64,000 bases of DNA from Undaria pinnatifida (Eukaryota > Sar > Phaeophyceae > Laminariales > Alariaceae): contig JABAKD010000023.1 of NCBI GenBank assembly GCA_012845835.1, forward strand, positions 12,585,851 through 12,649,850. Reading direction: 5' to 3'. A program made the position numbers and the translations under genes. Below are positions 63,727 through 64,000 of this stretch, piece by piece. Below the pieces are notes generated by a model. The model was not told the origin of the DNA. It searched no databases and saw only the letters and a list, made by a program, of their open reading frames with translations. Positions within the stretch are counted from its first letter, which is position 1, and the number at the start of each line of letters is the position of its first letter.

Positions 63727-63738
63727 TAGTCTAGACTA
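63727..63738. other. TAGTCTAGACTA double insertion site
   Basis: GGATA-TAGTCTAGACTA-TGTGCC; the sister unit (about 63181) has TAATATGGTGTGCC without the motif. Confidence 0.6.
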
Positions 63739-63765
63739 TGTGCCAAGCAAGTCCTCCGACGTGTC

Positions 63766-64000
63766 CATCATGGACTGGGCGAATGGATGATAATAACAAA
63801 CTTATGATCATAATCGTCTCCATCCTTTACCGTTGTACTGTATACGGACTTCTTGGCATTTTCAAGTCGCCAGTTGCGCCATTCGTGCTTCTTTTCCGCC
63901 TTTTTACTGAATGTTCCACACCCTGTACAAATATCCATAACAAATACAAATAATAGTTGCGTGTATTTGTCCCAGGGCAGTATTTGCCTCCAGACAAATA
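63766..64000. other. No gene seen
   Basis: Unremarkable sequence to the window edge. Confidence 0.4.

Larger units (their letters stand above)
62836..63765 (+). repeat. ~495-bp tandem duplication
   Basis: GCTCCTTCNGAAGCAATGTTGACA is at 62836 and 63332; the units remain alignable through CTTGACAAGCG, AATAAG..., and TGTGCCAA.CAAGTCCTCCGA. They differ by small indels, several of which are GTCTA insertions at TA (63156 in unit 1, 63729 in unit 2). Confidence 0.85.

Overview
This window looks like nuclear DNA from a multicellular or otherwise intron-bearing marine eukaryote, most likely a stramenopile alga such as a brown seaweed (inference, moderate confidence). The reasons are: no bacterial-style operons; several GT-AG introns of about 100-500 bp; a chromodomain Ty3/gypsy element, a Ty1/copia element and a DIRS-type tyrosine-recombinase retroelement whose protein motifs resemble those I associate with brown algae and oomycetes; a FAR1/MULE transposase gene with introns; an ankyrin-repeat pseudogene of a kind abundant in brown algae; and dense tri-nucleotide and minisatellite arrays. 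A red alga or oomycete is not excluded. Nearly everything recognisable is mobile or repetitive; I see no clear intact housekeeping gene.

Layout. 1-2.8 kb: unidentified flank with one Gln-rich coiled-coil ORF. 2.81-15.77 kb: a full-length, apparently young Ty3/gypsy element on the minus strand (identical-looking 693-bp LTRs, 4-bp TACT target duplication, intact gag and pol). Gag ends at a UGA that is in frame with a second ORF, and a 1.5-kb non-coding tract with 230-bp tandem repeats separates that from a pol frame lacking a nearby AUG. 15.8-31.6 kb: repeat-rich DNA with (GCT)n tracts, 220-bp arrays, a tRNA-like SINE candidate, a palindrome-carrying duplicated repeat, a six-copy array of a putative two-membrane-segment ORF, and a 1-kb interspersed repeat. 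31.6-39 kb: a 41-bp satellite lies on both sides of a BED/hAT-like fragment and a decayed copia element (32.67-38.55 kb, plus strand). 39-44.5 kb: tandem duplications, a (GCT)n/(GTT)n tract and an array of a GGGCCAG-type motif leading into a decayed DIRS element (44.7-48.2 kb). 48.5-53.9 kb: inverted copy of the 1-kb repeat, (CAA)n, and the ankyrin pseudogene. 53.99-58.0 kb: a spliced but frameshifted FAR1/MULE transposase gene on the minus strand. 58-64 kb: repeat arrays plus short GC3-rich exons (59.99-60.45, 62.29-62.86 kb) from unidentified cysteine-rich proteins.

How it works together: the window is a nest of transposons of different ages. The gypsy copy is the only one that could still be active as read; copia carries about 2% LTR divergence plus several frame breaks, and the DIRS and MULE copies are broken. 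The most unusual signal not explained by these features is a recurrent 5-bp insertion, GTCTA placed after a TA (giving TAGTCTA, or TAGTCTAGACTA when doubled), which appears when sister repeat copies are compared and which is very concentrated at 61-64 kb. It resembles excision scars of an unseen TA-targeting transposon.
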